The notes below the pieces were generated by a model that saw only the letters and a program-made list of their open reading frames with translations, did not search any database and was not told the DNA's origin. Made by a program: the position numbers and the translations under genes. Positions 5,763 through 10,965 of a stretch of 10,965 bases of DNA are shown piece by piece. Position 1 is the first letter of the stretch. Every line of letters starts with the position of its first letter. This DNA comes from an uncultured Lacibacter sp. (GTDB taxonomy: Bacteria; Bacteroidota; Bacteroidia; Chitinophagales; Chitinophagaceae). The stretch spans positions 1 to 10,965 of the forward strand of contig NZ_CAMLGT010000121.1 in assembly GCF_946479605.1 (NCBI RefSeq). Direction: 5' to 3'.

Positions 5763-6259
5763 TGAAATCTACTTTTACTTTTCTGTTAGTTGTTGTTATT
5801 ACGGGCAGCGTAACTGCACAATTAAAAACAAAACCTGATTGCGGACCTATTACCGTTGATGTGTACAAAGGCTGGATCAACGAAGCTAAACCCAATGCCG
5901 ATCCCGAACAGATAAAAGCAAAACTTCCCTGCTTTACTTCAGCTGATAAAGAAGGAAATGAATCAGGCTGCGGAGGTGGTGTGTATTATGATGATAAAGG
6001 CATTTGTTTTTATGTACAGCGTGACTACGTGGTGATCACCGAAGCATTTAAAGGAAAGTTTACCGTGCCTGTGCTGGGAGCAAAGGTTGATGATCTGTTT
6101 GTACGTTTTGGCAACCCTAAAGTAAAAGACACTAATTGGGAAGCTTACACTATGGCGTACGGTATTATGATTGTTTACTACAATATGAAAGGAGTGATTA
6201 ATAAAGTGATCATCAGTACAAAAGGAGTTGACGAGATAGACCTCTGCAACATCAACTAA
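5762..6259 (+). CDS. Secreted protein of unknown family, second of a tandem pair
   Basis: This copy has the same length (165 residues) as its upstream neighbour and aligns without gaps. It has a signal peptide with likely cleavage SVTA|Q after residue 19, and the four cysteines 27, 57, 70 and 162 are kept. It has one extra cysteine (82) and more acidic residues (YYDDKG, KVDD, VDEID), while the blocks KPNADPEQIKA, FKGKFTVPVLG and NWEAYTMAYGIMIVYYN are unchanged. This points to a duplication old enough for the signal peptides and surface loops to diverge while the core stayed under selection. A 62-bp spacer separates the copies. The stop is 10 bp from the end of the convergent L,D-transpeptidase gene. 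The function is unknown; a binding or inhibitor role outside the inner membrane is possible but not shown. Confidence 0.82.
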   Translation: MKSTFTFLLVVVITGSVTAQLKTKPDCGPITVDVYKGWINEAKPNADPEQIKAKLPCFTSADKEGNESGCGGGVYYDDKGICFYVQRDYVVITEAFKGKFTVPVLGAKVDDLFVRFGNPKVKDTNWEAYTMAYGIMIVYYNMKGVINKVIISTKGVDEIDLCNIN

Positions 6260-6269
6260 ACTTGTCCGT

Positions 6270-6923
6270 TTATTTCTGAATAACGACTACTGTGCCTGTT
6301 TTTGCATAACGGGCAAGATCATCAATGTGTGTATTCTTAAGTGCAATACAGCCATTGGTCCAGTTATAATAGCGGTCAATAAAATAATCGTTCCCATTTT
6401 CTACACCATGTATGCCAATGCCGTTGCCAATGCTTGCACTGGCTGGTACAAGCCCATTACTTTTTCTTGTTCTAAATTTCGTGTAACTGTCTTTAGTTGG
6501 GTAATCAAGCATCAGCATCTTTCTCCATAACTGGTGTTGCTTTGCATAAACTATTTTAAATGAGCCTTCTGGTGTTTTGCGGTCGCCCTGCATAAATTTA
6601 TCTTCAAGCGGTTTCAAGCCAAAAACAACAGGATAAACAGCCAGCAACCCCTTGCTGTCGTACACCCGCATTTCATAATCCGATTTGTCAATAACAATTC
6701 TTACGGCGCCGGTAGCAGTTCCTGCAGTACGGTAAAATTTCTGCATGCTTCGTAAACCGGTTTTGTTTGAAGAGGGGGTAGAAGGAGAAGAAGAATTTGT
6801 TTTCTTACCATCGCCCGTTGTAATCGTAATACTTTCAGTTGAATTACCTGTAGTGTTAGAATTGGCAGAGCACGAAATGAGTGTAACAGTAATAAATAAA
6901 AAGGCCGACGTAAACAGCTTCAT
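6270..6923 (-). CDS. L,D-transpeptidase (YkuD domain) lipoprotein
   Basis: This 217-residue protein begins with a lipoprotein signal (LISC, lipid-bearing Cys18), followed by a Ser/Thr/Asn-rich linker to about residue 60 and a YkuD catalytic domain (about 72-217). The active-site region is GIGIHG (His172) with TNGCIAL, where Cys192 would be the nucleophile. The usual 'S/T-x-GC-x-R/L' pattern is therefore present with Asn before Gly. Family members form 3-3 peptidoglycan cross-links, attach proteins to the wall, or cleave such bonds; which applies here cannot be told. Anchoring would be at a periplasmic membrane face. The motif FKIVYAKQHQLW and the GDRKTPEGSF segment (about 111-120) are typical of the 'murein L,D-transpeptidase' branch. 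About 230 bp with no gene separates its start from the next gene to the right. Confidence 0.9.
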   Translation of the reverse strand: MKLFTSAFLFITVTLISCSANSNTTGNSTESITITTGDGKKTNSSSPSTPSSNKTGLRSMQKFYRTAGTATGAVRIVIDKSDYEMRVYDSKGLLAVYPVVFGLKPLEDKFMQGDRKTPEGSFKIVYAKQHQLWRKMLMLDYPTKDSYTKFRTRKSNGLVPASASIGNGIGIHGVENGNDYFIDRYYNWTNGCIALKNTHIDDLARYAKTGTVVVIQK

Positions 6924-7153
6924 AGCATATTGTTTTTTAATAAGCAGTTGAAACGGTTTTACAGTATTGGTATGGGCTGGTTGAAATAAAAAACGAAGAT
7001 AGGCAAAGGCTTATTGTGTACAAAGTGGAGATGTGGAAAGAGGACAAAAAGTGTGGAAAACAATGCCGCAATACCGCCTGCAGATAATACCTCTGAACTG
7101 TGGTAGTATTACTTCGTTCTTTTGCTGCGGAAGAGAAGAAAGAAAAACGAACG

Positions 7154-7690
7154 TTACAAAGGAAGCATCATGTCTTCATTCAGCCCGTTATGCTGAAAAT
7201 GACCTAATGAACGGAATCCGTTCTTTTGATAGAAGCGCACCGCTTTCGTATTATCTGTTTGCACCCCTCCCCACAGGATCAGTTGTTTTGCATTCCTGTT
7301 TTTTATTTCATTCAGTACATGATCAAATAATAATTGGCCCACACCTGAGCTTTGCCATTCATCTGTTACGGATGGAGCAATGGTATAGCAATGGTCGTAA
7401 AAAAAAGGTACACCATATTGCTGCAGGCGTGGATAATCATGATGCAGATATCCTTTTTTAACAACAGTATAGGCAATGATCTTTTTTGTATCAGGGTCGG
7501 TTGTTATCCATGCTTCATGTTCGGGGTTGTTGTAAAAATCAGCGACATGTTCTTTCCGGAAAGAGTGTGGTTGAAAACGTTTTGCAGTGCCCGGGCTTAG
7601 TTGATGCAGGTAAATCAACAATGATTCCAGATCATCAGGCGTGTACCTGCGGAGTTCTACAGGCTTGTTGTGTTTGGTTAAAGCTGTCAT
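7154..7690 (-). CDS. GNAT-family N-acetyltransferase
   Basis: The 178 residues from ATG 7690 cover a complete GNAT fold: a first strand and helix (VELRRYTPDDLESL), the acetyl-CoA binding motif QSSGVGQLL (the Q/R-x-x-G-x-G/A loop, about 113-118), and the late motif NTKAVRFYQKNGFRSLG typical of the C-terminal strand-helix. The substrate is unknown. The frame stays open to ATGs at 7768 and 7807. The 26 residues from 7768 (KKPVLVNPADST and on) show no GNAT feature, and AATGTTTG, one base from the TAnnTTTG box, lies just before the ATG at 7690, so that start is preferred with modest certainty. The gene appears to be alone, followed to the left by the L,D-transpeptidase in the same direction. Confidence 0.83.
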   Translation of the reverse strand: MTALTKHNKPVELRRYTPDDLESLLIYLHQLSPGTAKRFQPHSFRKEHVADFYNNPEHEAWITTDPDTKKIIAYTVVKKGYLHHDYPRLQQYGVPFFYDHCYTIAPSVTDEWQSSGVGQLLFDHVLNEIKNRNAKQLILWGGVQTDNTKAVRFYQKNGFRSLGHFQHNGLNEDMMLPL

Positions 7691-7904
7691 AGTACAAACA
7701 TTATCAAGTACCACACTGTTCAGGTTAAGGGTGCTGTCAGCAGGATTTACCAGTACAGGTTTTTTCATGATTAATATTGAACAAGATACCAAAGTCTGGC
7801 TTTTCAATTTTGCTGATTTCTTTTATTCCTGATTTCGAAAATAAAATCAACAGGCTGTTTTGAGCGATAGTGTATTTGTTAAACAAAAACAGAGACGAAG
7901 TTTG

Positions 7905-8117
7905 TTAAGTTGCATTCTTTTTTTGCTTGCCGAAATTTTTCCAGTTCAGAAAATGATCAATTGTAAAATACAAAAAAAGCAGAATGCCGGTAATGCGGAT
8001 GAAGATATCCATTTTGTCATGCGTATCATGGTTGCGTAGCACTAATACAAGGTTAATCAGTAAGGCAAAAAGGGAAAGAGCAAAAAGGAACAGGTGAGTG
8101 TTTTTTGATTTAAACAT
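7905..8117 (-). CDS. Small two-helix membrane protein
   Basis: This 70-residue protein has two predicted transmembrane helices (about 8-27 and 37-55), a charged loop between them (RNHDTHDK) and a basic tail (KNFGKQKK). I do not recognise the family. It follows the 160-residue membrane protein in the same direction with a 26-bp gap, so they are probably co-transcribed. Coding is supported by an ATG start, a good membrane topology and lysine-rich ends; no other frame competes well here. A real gene is likely, but its function is unknown. Confidence 0.65.
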   Translation of the reverse strand: MFKSKNTHLFLFALSLFALLINLVLVLRNHDTHDKMDIFIRITGILLFLYFTIDHFLNWKNFGKQKKNAT

Positions 8118-8143
8118 GATTAATAATTGTTAGATAAAGATAA

Positions 8144-8626
8144 TCAAATCGGTTTATTCTTTTTCGCTTCCTGCTTTTTAAATGCTGCTGCCATAAATGC
8201 TAATGGAATACCGATGCAAACAATAAGAATAGCAATAGCTGTTAATGCGCCACTCCAGCTGAACGGTTGTTGATTGGTGAGTGAAAGTGGCAGCACAATA
8301 AAACGCATAACACTCCAGGTAAAAATGCCATAGGCAATACCTGTTAGCAGGCGATGTTGCAGCAGTGCCGGGCGTTTACCACATAGCCAGAAAAAGAAAA
8401 CAGTAAAGCTCATGGCAATAAAATAATGAAAGAGAAAGCCCCATGCAATCATATCATCTCCGCCTGCTAATGCAGCTTTGCCAAACAAGCCGCTTGCAAC
8501 AAATTTTAAAACAATGAACGGGCTTTTACCTGTATTCAAGAAAAACTGGAACATGGCAGCTGCAATATCCAGGGAGCCCACCAGCAGTCCTGCCAGCAGT
8601 ATTTTTGATGTAAGAAGATTACGCAT
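8144..8626 (-). CDS. Four-helix integral membrane protein of unknown function
   Basis: The protein has 160 residues and four predicted transmembrane helices (about 8-30, 59-81, 93-114 and 125-148), and ends in a lysine-rich tail. The pattern 'G-S-L-D-I-A-A', then 'SPFIVLKFVASGLFGKAALAGG' and a following 'H-Y-F-I-A' resembles a widespread uncharacterised inner-membrane family in which a GTLD-type first helix and an ASG-x-x-G-x-x-A-x-x-GG loop recur. I cannot name it firmly. The basic tail suggests that the C-terminus is cytoplasmic. It heads a small leftward unit with the 70-residue protein. The region before its start is AT-rich and carries the terminator of the DsrE-like gene. Confidence 0.8.
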   Translation of the reverse strand: MRNLLTSKILLAGLLVGSLDIAAAMFQFFLNTGKSPFIVLKFVASGLFGKAALAGGDDMIAWGFLFHYFIAMSFTVFFFWLCGKRPALLQHRLLTGIAYGIFTWSVMRFIVLPLSLTNQQPFSWSGALTAIAILIVCIGIPLAFMAAAFKKQEAKKNKPI

Positions 8627-8696
8627 GCATTGTTGTTGATTGGTTCGTTTAATATAACTGTGTTTTTCGCAGCTGTTATTTTTGATTGTATAAATG

Positions 8697-8727
8697 GAAA
8701 ATGACCTGTACAGGGCAGATCATTTTC
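8697..8727 (-). terminator. Hairpin terminator after the DsrE-like gene
   Basis: GAAAATGA (8697-8704) and TCATTTTC (8720-8727) are perfect inverted arms. Read on the minus strand, the stem extends through a U-G pair and a CTG/CAG segment to about 12 bp with a 7-base loop. It begins about 20 bp after the stop of the leftward DsrE-like gene. The A/T-rich outer arms give the U-rich 3' end of a bidirectional-type intrinsic terminator. The loop region also contains the palindrome CCTGTACAGG (8705-8714). Confidence 0.65.
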
Positions 8728-8745
8728 TTGTTAACCGGAGAGTGG

Positions 8746-9159
8746 TCAGTTACTTACTTTAATATATCCATAACCTTCTGCCTGTTTTTTCACCAGTTCA
8801 TAAATACCATCTGGAACCGTTGTTACACCCGGCAGCAGATTGGCTTTGCTTACCTGGTGCCGTTTCATTGCTGCTTCGCATACTTTAAAACTTGCTTTGC
8901 CGCTGGCTATTATCTTTTGCAGATCATCTGTTACTGAAGATTTATCACGGGTAATCATGTTCAGCGATTCACCATAAAATACCACTTCTATTTTGGCTGT
9001 TGGGTTTGTTTCGGTAATTAGCTTAATCCAGCGAATGACTTTTGCATGTACATCTGCATCAGAAGTAGTAAGATCAAACACCACATGGTATGGTTTGTTT
9101 TGTGCAAACAGTTGGGTTGCAGCTATGCACAACAGCAGCAATAAAAATCTCTTTTTCAT
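8746..9159 (-). CDS. Secreted DsrE/DsrF-like protein
   Basis: The 137 residues begin with a signal peptide (MKKRFLLLLL, cleavage after LFA|Q, residue 19). The mature part fits the DsrE-like fold: a first strand YHVVFDLTT (24-32), a helix, IEVVFYGESLNMIT (57-70), and the segment FKVCEAAMKRHQV with Cys94. It ends with LLPGVTTVPDGIYELVKKQAEGYGYIK, which is typical of exported DsrE-like proteins. Cytoplasmic DsrE/TusD proteins carry sulfur on a cysteine at this place. For the exported type the role is not settled, though sulfur or persulfide handling is a reasonable idea. It is a single gene with its own terminator, divergent from the 113-residue secreted protein across a 270-bp control region. 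Confidence 0.82.
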   Translation of the reverse strand: MKKRFLLLLLCIAATQLFAQNKPYHVVFDLTTSDADVHAKVIRWIKLITETNPTAKIEVVFYGESLNMITRDKSSVTDDLQKIIASGKASFKVCEAAMKRHQVSKANLLPGVTTVPDGIYELVKKQAEGYGYIKVSN

Positions 9160-9279
9160 AACCTTGTTGATTTAGGATATATAAGTTACAACAGTTCAAA
9201 GCTTATGTCAAGTAATTGCTGATGTGGGTTGGGGGTAGCAAGCACTGGAGGAGTTCTTCTTTTTACCTGTTACATATTG

Positions 9280-9325
9280 TTGCATAGTAAGTTGCATAAA
9301 TAATTGCATAAATAATTTATGCAAC
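9280..9325. repeat. 12-bp direct repeats ending in a 21-bp palindrome
   Basis: The word TTGCATA recurs every 12 bp at 9280, 9292 and 9304. The last two units are identical (TTGCATAAATAA at 9292-9303 and 9304-9315), and the first is diverged (TTGCATAGTAAG). The third unit merges with an inverted copy: TTGCATAAAT (9304-9313) and its perfect reverse complement (9315-9324) flank a single A. An A-run (9326-9333) follows. The array lies in the 270-bp gap between divergent genes, about 100 bp from the ATG at 9430 and 120 bp from the ATG at 9159. It looks like a protein-binding array, an operator or upstream activating site. The remainder of the gap (9160-9279 and 9334-9429) shows no gene. Confidence 0.65.
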
Positions 9326-9390
9326 AAAAAAAATGAAAAGGAAATTCGATGAATCTGCAAGTTGTGCCTTATTCTGTCGTCTGTAAGTGG

Positions 9391-9398
9391 TAATTTTC
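9391..9398 (+). promoter_or_regulatory. Possible -7 box for the 113-residue secreted protein
   Basis: TAATTTTC differs from TAnnTTTG only at the last base and lies 31 bp before the ATG at 9430, which would give a leader of about 28 bases. No -33 element is convincing, so this is a weak call. Confidence 0.3.
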
Positions 9399-9429
9399 AA
9401 ATCTTCATTAACTATTAAAACAACTTGTC

Positions 9430-9771
9430 ATGAAAATTTTGTTCAGTCTTTTATTTGTTATTGGCTTTGCTGTTGCCAGCCATGCACAAACAGGTATTGC
9501 GGGTGATTGGAAAGGAAGCCGTGAAACCCCCAATGGCGTCATTGAAATTACCTACACATTTAAAGTGGAAGGAAACGTGTTGAAAGGAACCTGGAAAACC
9601 CAGTTTGGAGAGCGTGAACTGGAAGAAGGAAAAGTGGATGGTAAGAAATTCAGTTTTAAAGTTTCATTCAACGAAATGAAAATTGAAAATACAGGTGAGC
9701 TGGTGAACGATAACGAAATTGTATTGAAAAGTACAAGAGGCGAAATGAAACTGACCCGTGTAAAATCCTGA
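9430..9771 (+). CDS. Small secreted beta-rich protein
   Basis: This 113-residue protein has a signal peptide (cleavage ASHA|Q after residue 19). Its mature domain of about 93 residues is made of alternating polar and hydrophobic strands: GDWKGSRETPNG, then ITYTFKVEGNVLKGTW, then GKVDGKKFSFKVSF, then IENTGELVNDNEIVLKS. This looks like a small lipocalin-like or beta-barrel domain seen in many Bacteroidota secreted proteins and in accessory domains of exported hydrolases; no catalytic residues are evident. The pattern G-x-W near the N-terminus and repeated 'G-K-V-D/E-G' turns support the fold. It is transcribed alone from the control region with the 12-bp repeats and ends at a strong terminator. 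The specific function is unknown. Confidence 0.8.
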   Translation: MKILFSLLFVIGFAVASHAQTGIAGDWKGSRETPNGVIEITYTFKVEGNVLKGTWKTQFGERELEEGKVDGKKFSFKVSFNEMKIENTGELVNDNEIVLKSTRGEMKLTRVKS

Positions 9772-9798
9772 TAGCAGCAATGCTGTTGAACGTATACC

Positions 9799-9836
9799 CC
9801 CTGTTCTGCATTAGTGATAGCAGAGCAGGGTTTTTT
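9799..9836 (+). terminator. Strong intrinsic terminator after the 113-residue secreted protein
   Basis: CCCTGTTCTGC (9799-9809) pairs with GCAGAGCAGGG (9820-9830) over 11 bp with one U-G pair and a 10-base loop, followed directly by six T (9831-9836). It starts 28 bp after the stop at 9771 and lies between convergent genes, serving the rightward one. Confidence 0.9.
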
Positions 9837-9871
9837 GTTTGTGCTGTTGTTAGCAGGTTGATCAAGTATTT

Positions 9872-10291
9872 TTAATCTATGTGCGACGCATCATTTTCAT
9901 CGTATTGGTTCGCTGTTTTCAGTTCAAGAAATACCAATAACAGTATCGCCAGTTTTTCCAGTATAAAATAAAGAAACCCCCAAGCTGTAAGCTGGTAATA
10001 TAAGTAGATCATGAGCCCGATTGACAATATGCAGTAAAACAGGTTGGCAGTGGCGATCATCCTTAAGTAGAAAGAAGGACGTTTTGGATTAACAAGAAAG
10101 CATACAAATGAGTACACGGAAAATACAGAAGCAATGGATGCCAGCAGGTACAATACATTTTCCGGCACACCGAAAAATGCCTTGAAATTTGCAAGCACAA
10201 TGCCAAGCATAAATGCAGAGAAGAGTGCGCCTGCGCTGTCAATAAGAAATACGGTTTTTGGTTGTAGCTGTCTTTGCTGAAACAAATTCAT
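9872..10291 (-). CDS. Four-helix membrane protein of unknown function
   Basis: The 139 residues contain four predicted transmembrane helices (about 14-35, 46-67, 77-98 and 103-122) joined by short loops, with a basic NPKRPSFYLRM loop between helices 2 and 3 and an acidic tail (YDENDASHID). The layout (D-S-x-G-A-L-x-S-A-F-M-L-G in helix 1, then F-G-V-P-E-N-V-L-Y and Y-S-F-V-C-F) resembles an uncharacterised membrane family common in Bacteroidota and related phyla. I cannot give it a function. It stands alone. A -7-like TAACTTTA on the minus strand (10328-10335) lies about 37 bp before the start. The ATG at 10291 is the only sensible start. Confidence 0.8.
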   Translation of the reverse strand: MNLFQQRQLQPKTVFLIDSAGALFSAFMLGIVLANFKAFFGVPENVLYLLASIASVFSVYSFVCFLVNPKRPSFYLRMIATANLFYCILSIGLMIYLYYQLTAWGFLYFILEKLAILLLVFLELKTANQYDENDASHID

Positions 10292-10400
10292 TTTCAGTTA
10301 CCGGATAAGGTTGTGTTTGATGAAGGATAAAGTTACGGAGTTGTTCAGCTTATTGATTTACGCAACATGGATAAACCGTTTCAGTGAAAGGGCGGCGTAT

Positions 10401-10431
10401 AAAAAAGGACCTCTTACTAAAGAAGTCCTTT
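10401..10431 (-). terminator. Intrinsic terminator after mqnE
   Basis: On the minus strand AAAGGAC and GTCCTTT (10425-10431 and 10404-10410) form the outer stem. It continues through a U-G pair and TCTT/AAGA to about 12 bp with a 4-base loop, followed by a run of T (the A-run at 10401-10406 on the plus strand). It begins about 24 bp after the mqnE stop at 10455. Confidence 0.88.
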
Positions 10432-10454
10432 GTGTATGTAGCTTTCTCATAAAA

Positions 10455-10964
10455 TCAATTGCTCGAAAAACCGGCTTCTTCTGCCACAGTAACATCACTG
10501 TAATCTTTTACTACGTTATACAGCGTGTCACGTTCAACGGGTTTCCTGTTTACCTGCTTGATCAGCGCCACCAATTGTTCTGTCGTCATGGTAGGTGTTT
10601 GTTCTTCGCTGCCTGCCATGCTGTAGATCTTTGTTGTATCATCAATGGTGCCGTCAATATCGTTTACGCCAAAGCTCAGGGTCATTTGCGCATTATGTCT
10701 TCCAAGCATGGGCCAGTATGCTTTCAGGTGCGGAAAGTTATCGAGGAACAAACGTGCAATGGCATACATCTTCATGTCTTCCACCACTGTGCTTTCAGCT
10801 ATATTGCTCATGTCATTATCCTGGTTGCGAAATTTAAGCGGAATAAAAGTCTGGAAACCTTTCGTTTCATCCTGCAAATTTCTTAAGCGATTCATATGAT
10901 CAACACGATGCCAGTATTTTTCAATATGTCCATATAGCATAGTTGCATTACTGTGTAAACCGAG
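10455..10964 (-). CDS. mqnE: Aminofutalosine synthase MqnE, C-terminal part (5' end outside window)
   Basis: The frame runs in from the right edge and gives 169 residues plus a stop. It begins in the radical-SAM barrel (LGLHSNATMLYGHIE) and continues through RLRNLQDETKGFQTFIPLKF, ARLFLDNFPHLKAYWPMLG and FGVNDIDGTI to PVERDTLYNVV. These blocks are typical of MqnE rather than MqnC or CofH, which share the fold. MqnE is the radical-SAM enzyme that joins the chorismate-derived enolpyruvyl-benzoate with SAM to give aminofutalosine, an early step of the futalosine route to menaquinone. The iron-sulfur cysteine motif would lie in the part outside the window and cannot be checked. The gene ends in a clear terminator, and there is no other menaquinone gene in the window. 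Confidence 0.9.
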   Translation of the reverse strand, partial: LGLHSNATMLYGHIEKYWHRVDHMNRLRNLQDETKGFQTFIPLKFRNQDNDMSNIAESTVVEDMKMYAIARLFLDNFPHLKAYWPMLGRHNAQMTLSFGVNDIDGTIDDTTKIYSMAGSEEQTPTMTTEQLVALIKQVNRKPVERDTLYNVVKDYSDVTVAEEAGFSSN

Positions 10965-10965
10965 C

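Noticed and set aside
7032..7059. Two TGTGGAAA words 20 bp apart, resembling DnaA boxes on the minus strand (TTTTCCACA-like)
   Set aside because: Only two imperfect matches in a short gap, with no AT-rich unwinding region, no box cluster and no origin-linked genes; probably chance.
7033..7461. 142-residue rightward open frame overlapping the L,D-transpeptidase upstream region and the GNAT gene
   Set aside because: Most of it is antisense to the GNAT gene, its translation is unlike any protein family, and the part in the gap has no promoter or clear start.
7808..7904. AT-rich inverted repeats around 7815-7850 and 7880-7910 as terminators
   Set aside because: The stems are short, interrupted and almost all A-T, with no convincing T-run in the needed position.
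9280..9325. 12-bp repeats considered as a CRISPR array or plasmid iterons
   Set aside because: The repeats are directly adjacent with no spacers, too short for CRISPR, and no cas or rep gene is nearby.
10311..10886. 191-residue rightward open frame opposite mqnE
   Set aside because: It overlaps the clearly conserved mqnE frame and its terminator, and its translation shows no domain features.

Overview
The window looks like a chromosomal segment of a Bacteroidota bacterium, most likely in or near Chitinophagaceae. The reasons are moderate GC, starts with almost no Shine-Dalgarno sequence, TAnnTTTG-type -7 boxes, many small secreted proteins with 'xxA|Q' signal-peptide cleavage sites, and an aminofutalosine (menaquinone) pathway gene. 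This placement rests on recognised features, not on a search. There is no phage, transposase, CRISPR array, rRNA or tRNA.

Left part (1-4309). The end of an ExbB-type proton channel is followed by exbD. Convergent to exbD is prmC, the release-factor glutamine methyltransferase. A 113-bp divergent control region between prmC and ribD holds a -7 box for each gene and a pair of GTATGSCATAC palindromes. The rightward cluster is ribD, a DMT/EamA transporter and a YigZ/IMPACT-family gene. All the gene 3' ends in this part carry short degenerate tracts with 7-bp periodicity. One tract supplies the C-terminal tail and stop of RibD, one supplies the prmC stop codon, and a further tract lies inside prmC and encodes a lysine/acid-rich linker.

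Middle part (4345-7690). It contains a leftward membrane-anchored DUF218/YdcF protein, then a tandem pair of rightward 165-residue secreted paralogs of unrecognised family. Each paralog has a small inverted repeat immediately before or at its start codon. Next come a leftward L,D-transpeptidase lipoprotein and a leftward GNAT acetyltransferase. Two of these proteins (YdcF-like, L,D-transpeptidase) are plausibly concerned with the cell envelope.

Right part (7905-10965). It contains two small leftward membrane proteins, a leftward secreted DsrE-like protein with its own hairpin terminator, and a control region with a 12-bp direct-repeat array ending in a 21-bp palindrome. These are followed by a rightward small secreted beta-rich protein with a strong intrinsic terminator, a leftward four-helix membrane protein, and the 3' part of leftward mqnE with its terminator.

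Most genes are ordinary housekeeping or envelope functions. The least explained signals are the heptamer tracts at gene ends, the paired palindromes between prmC and ribD, the 12-bp repeat array near 9300 and the duplicated secreted family.
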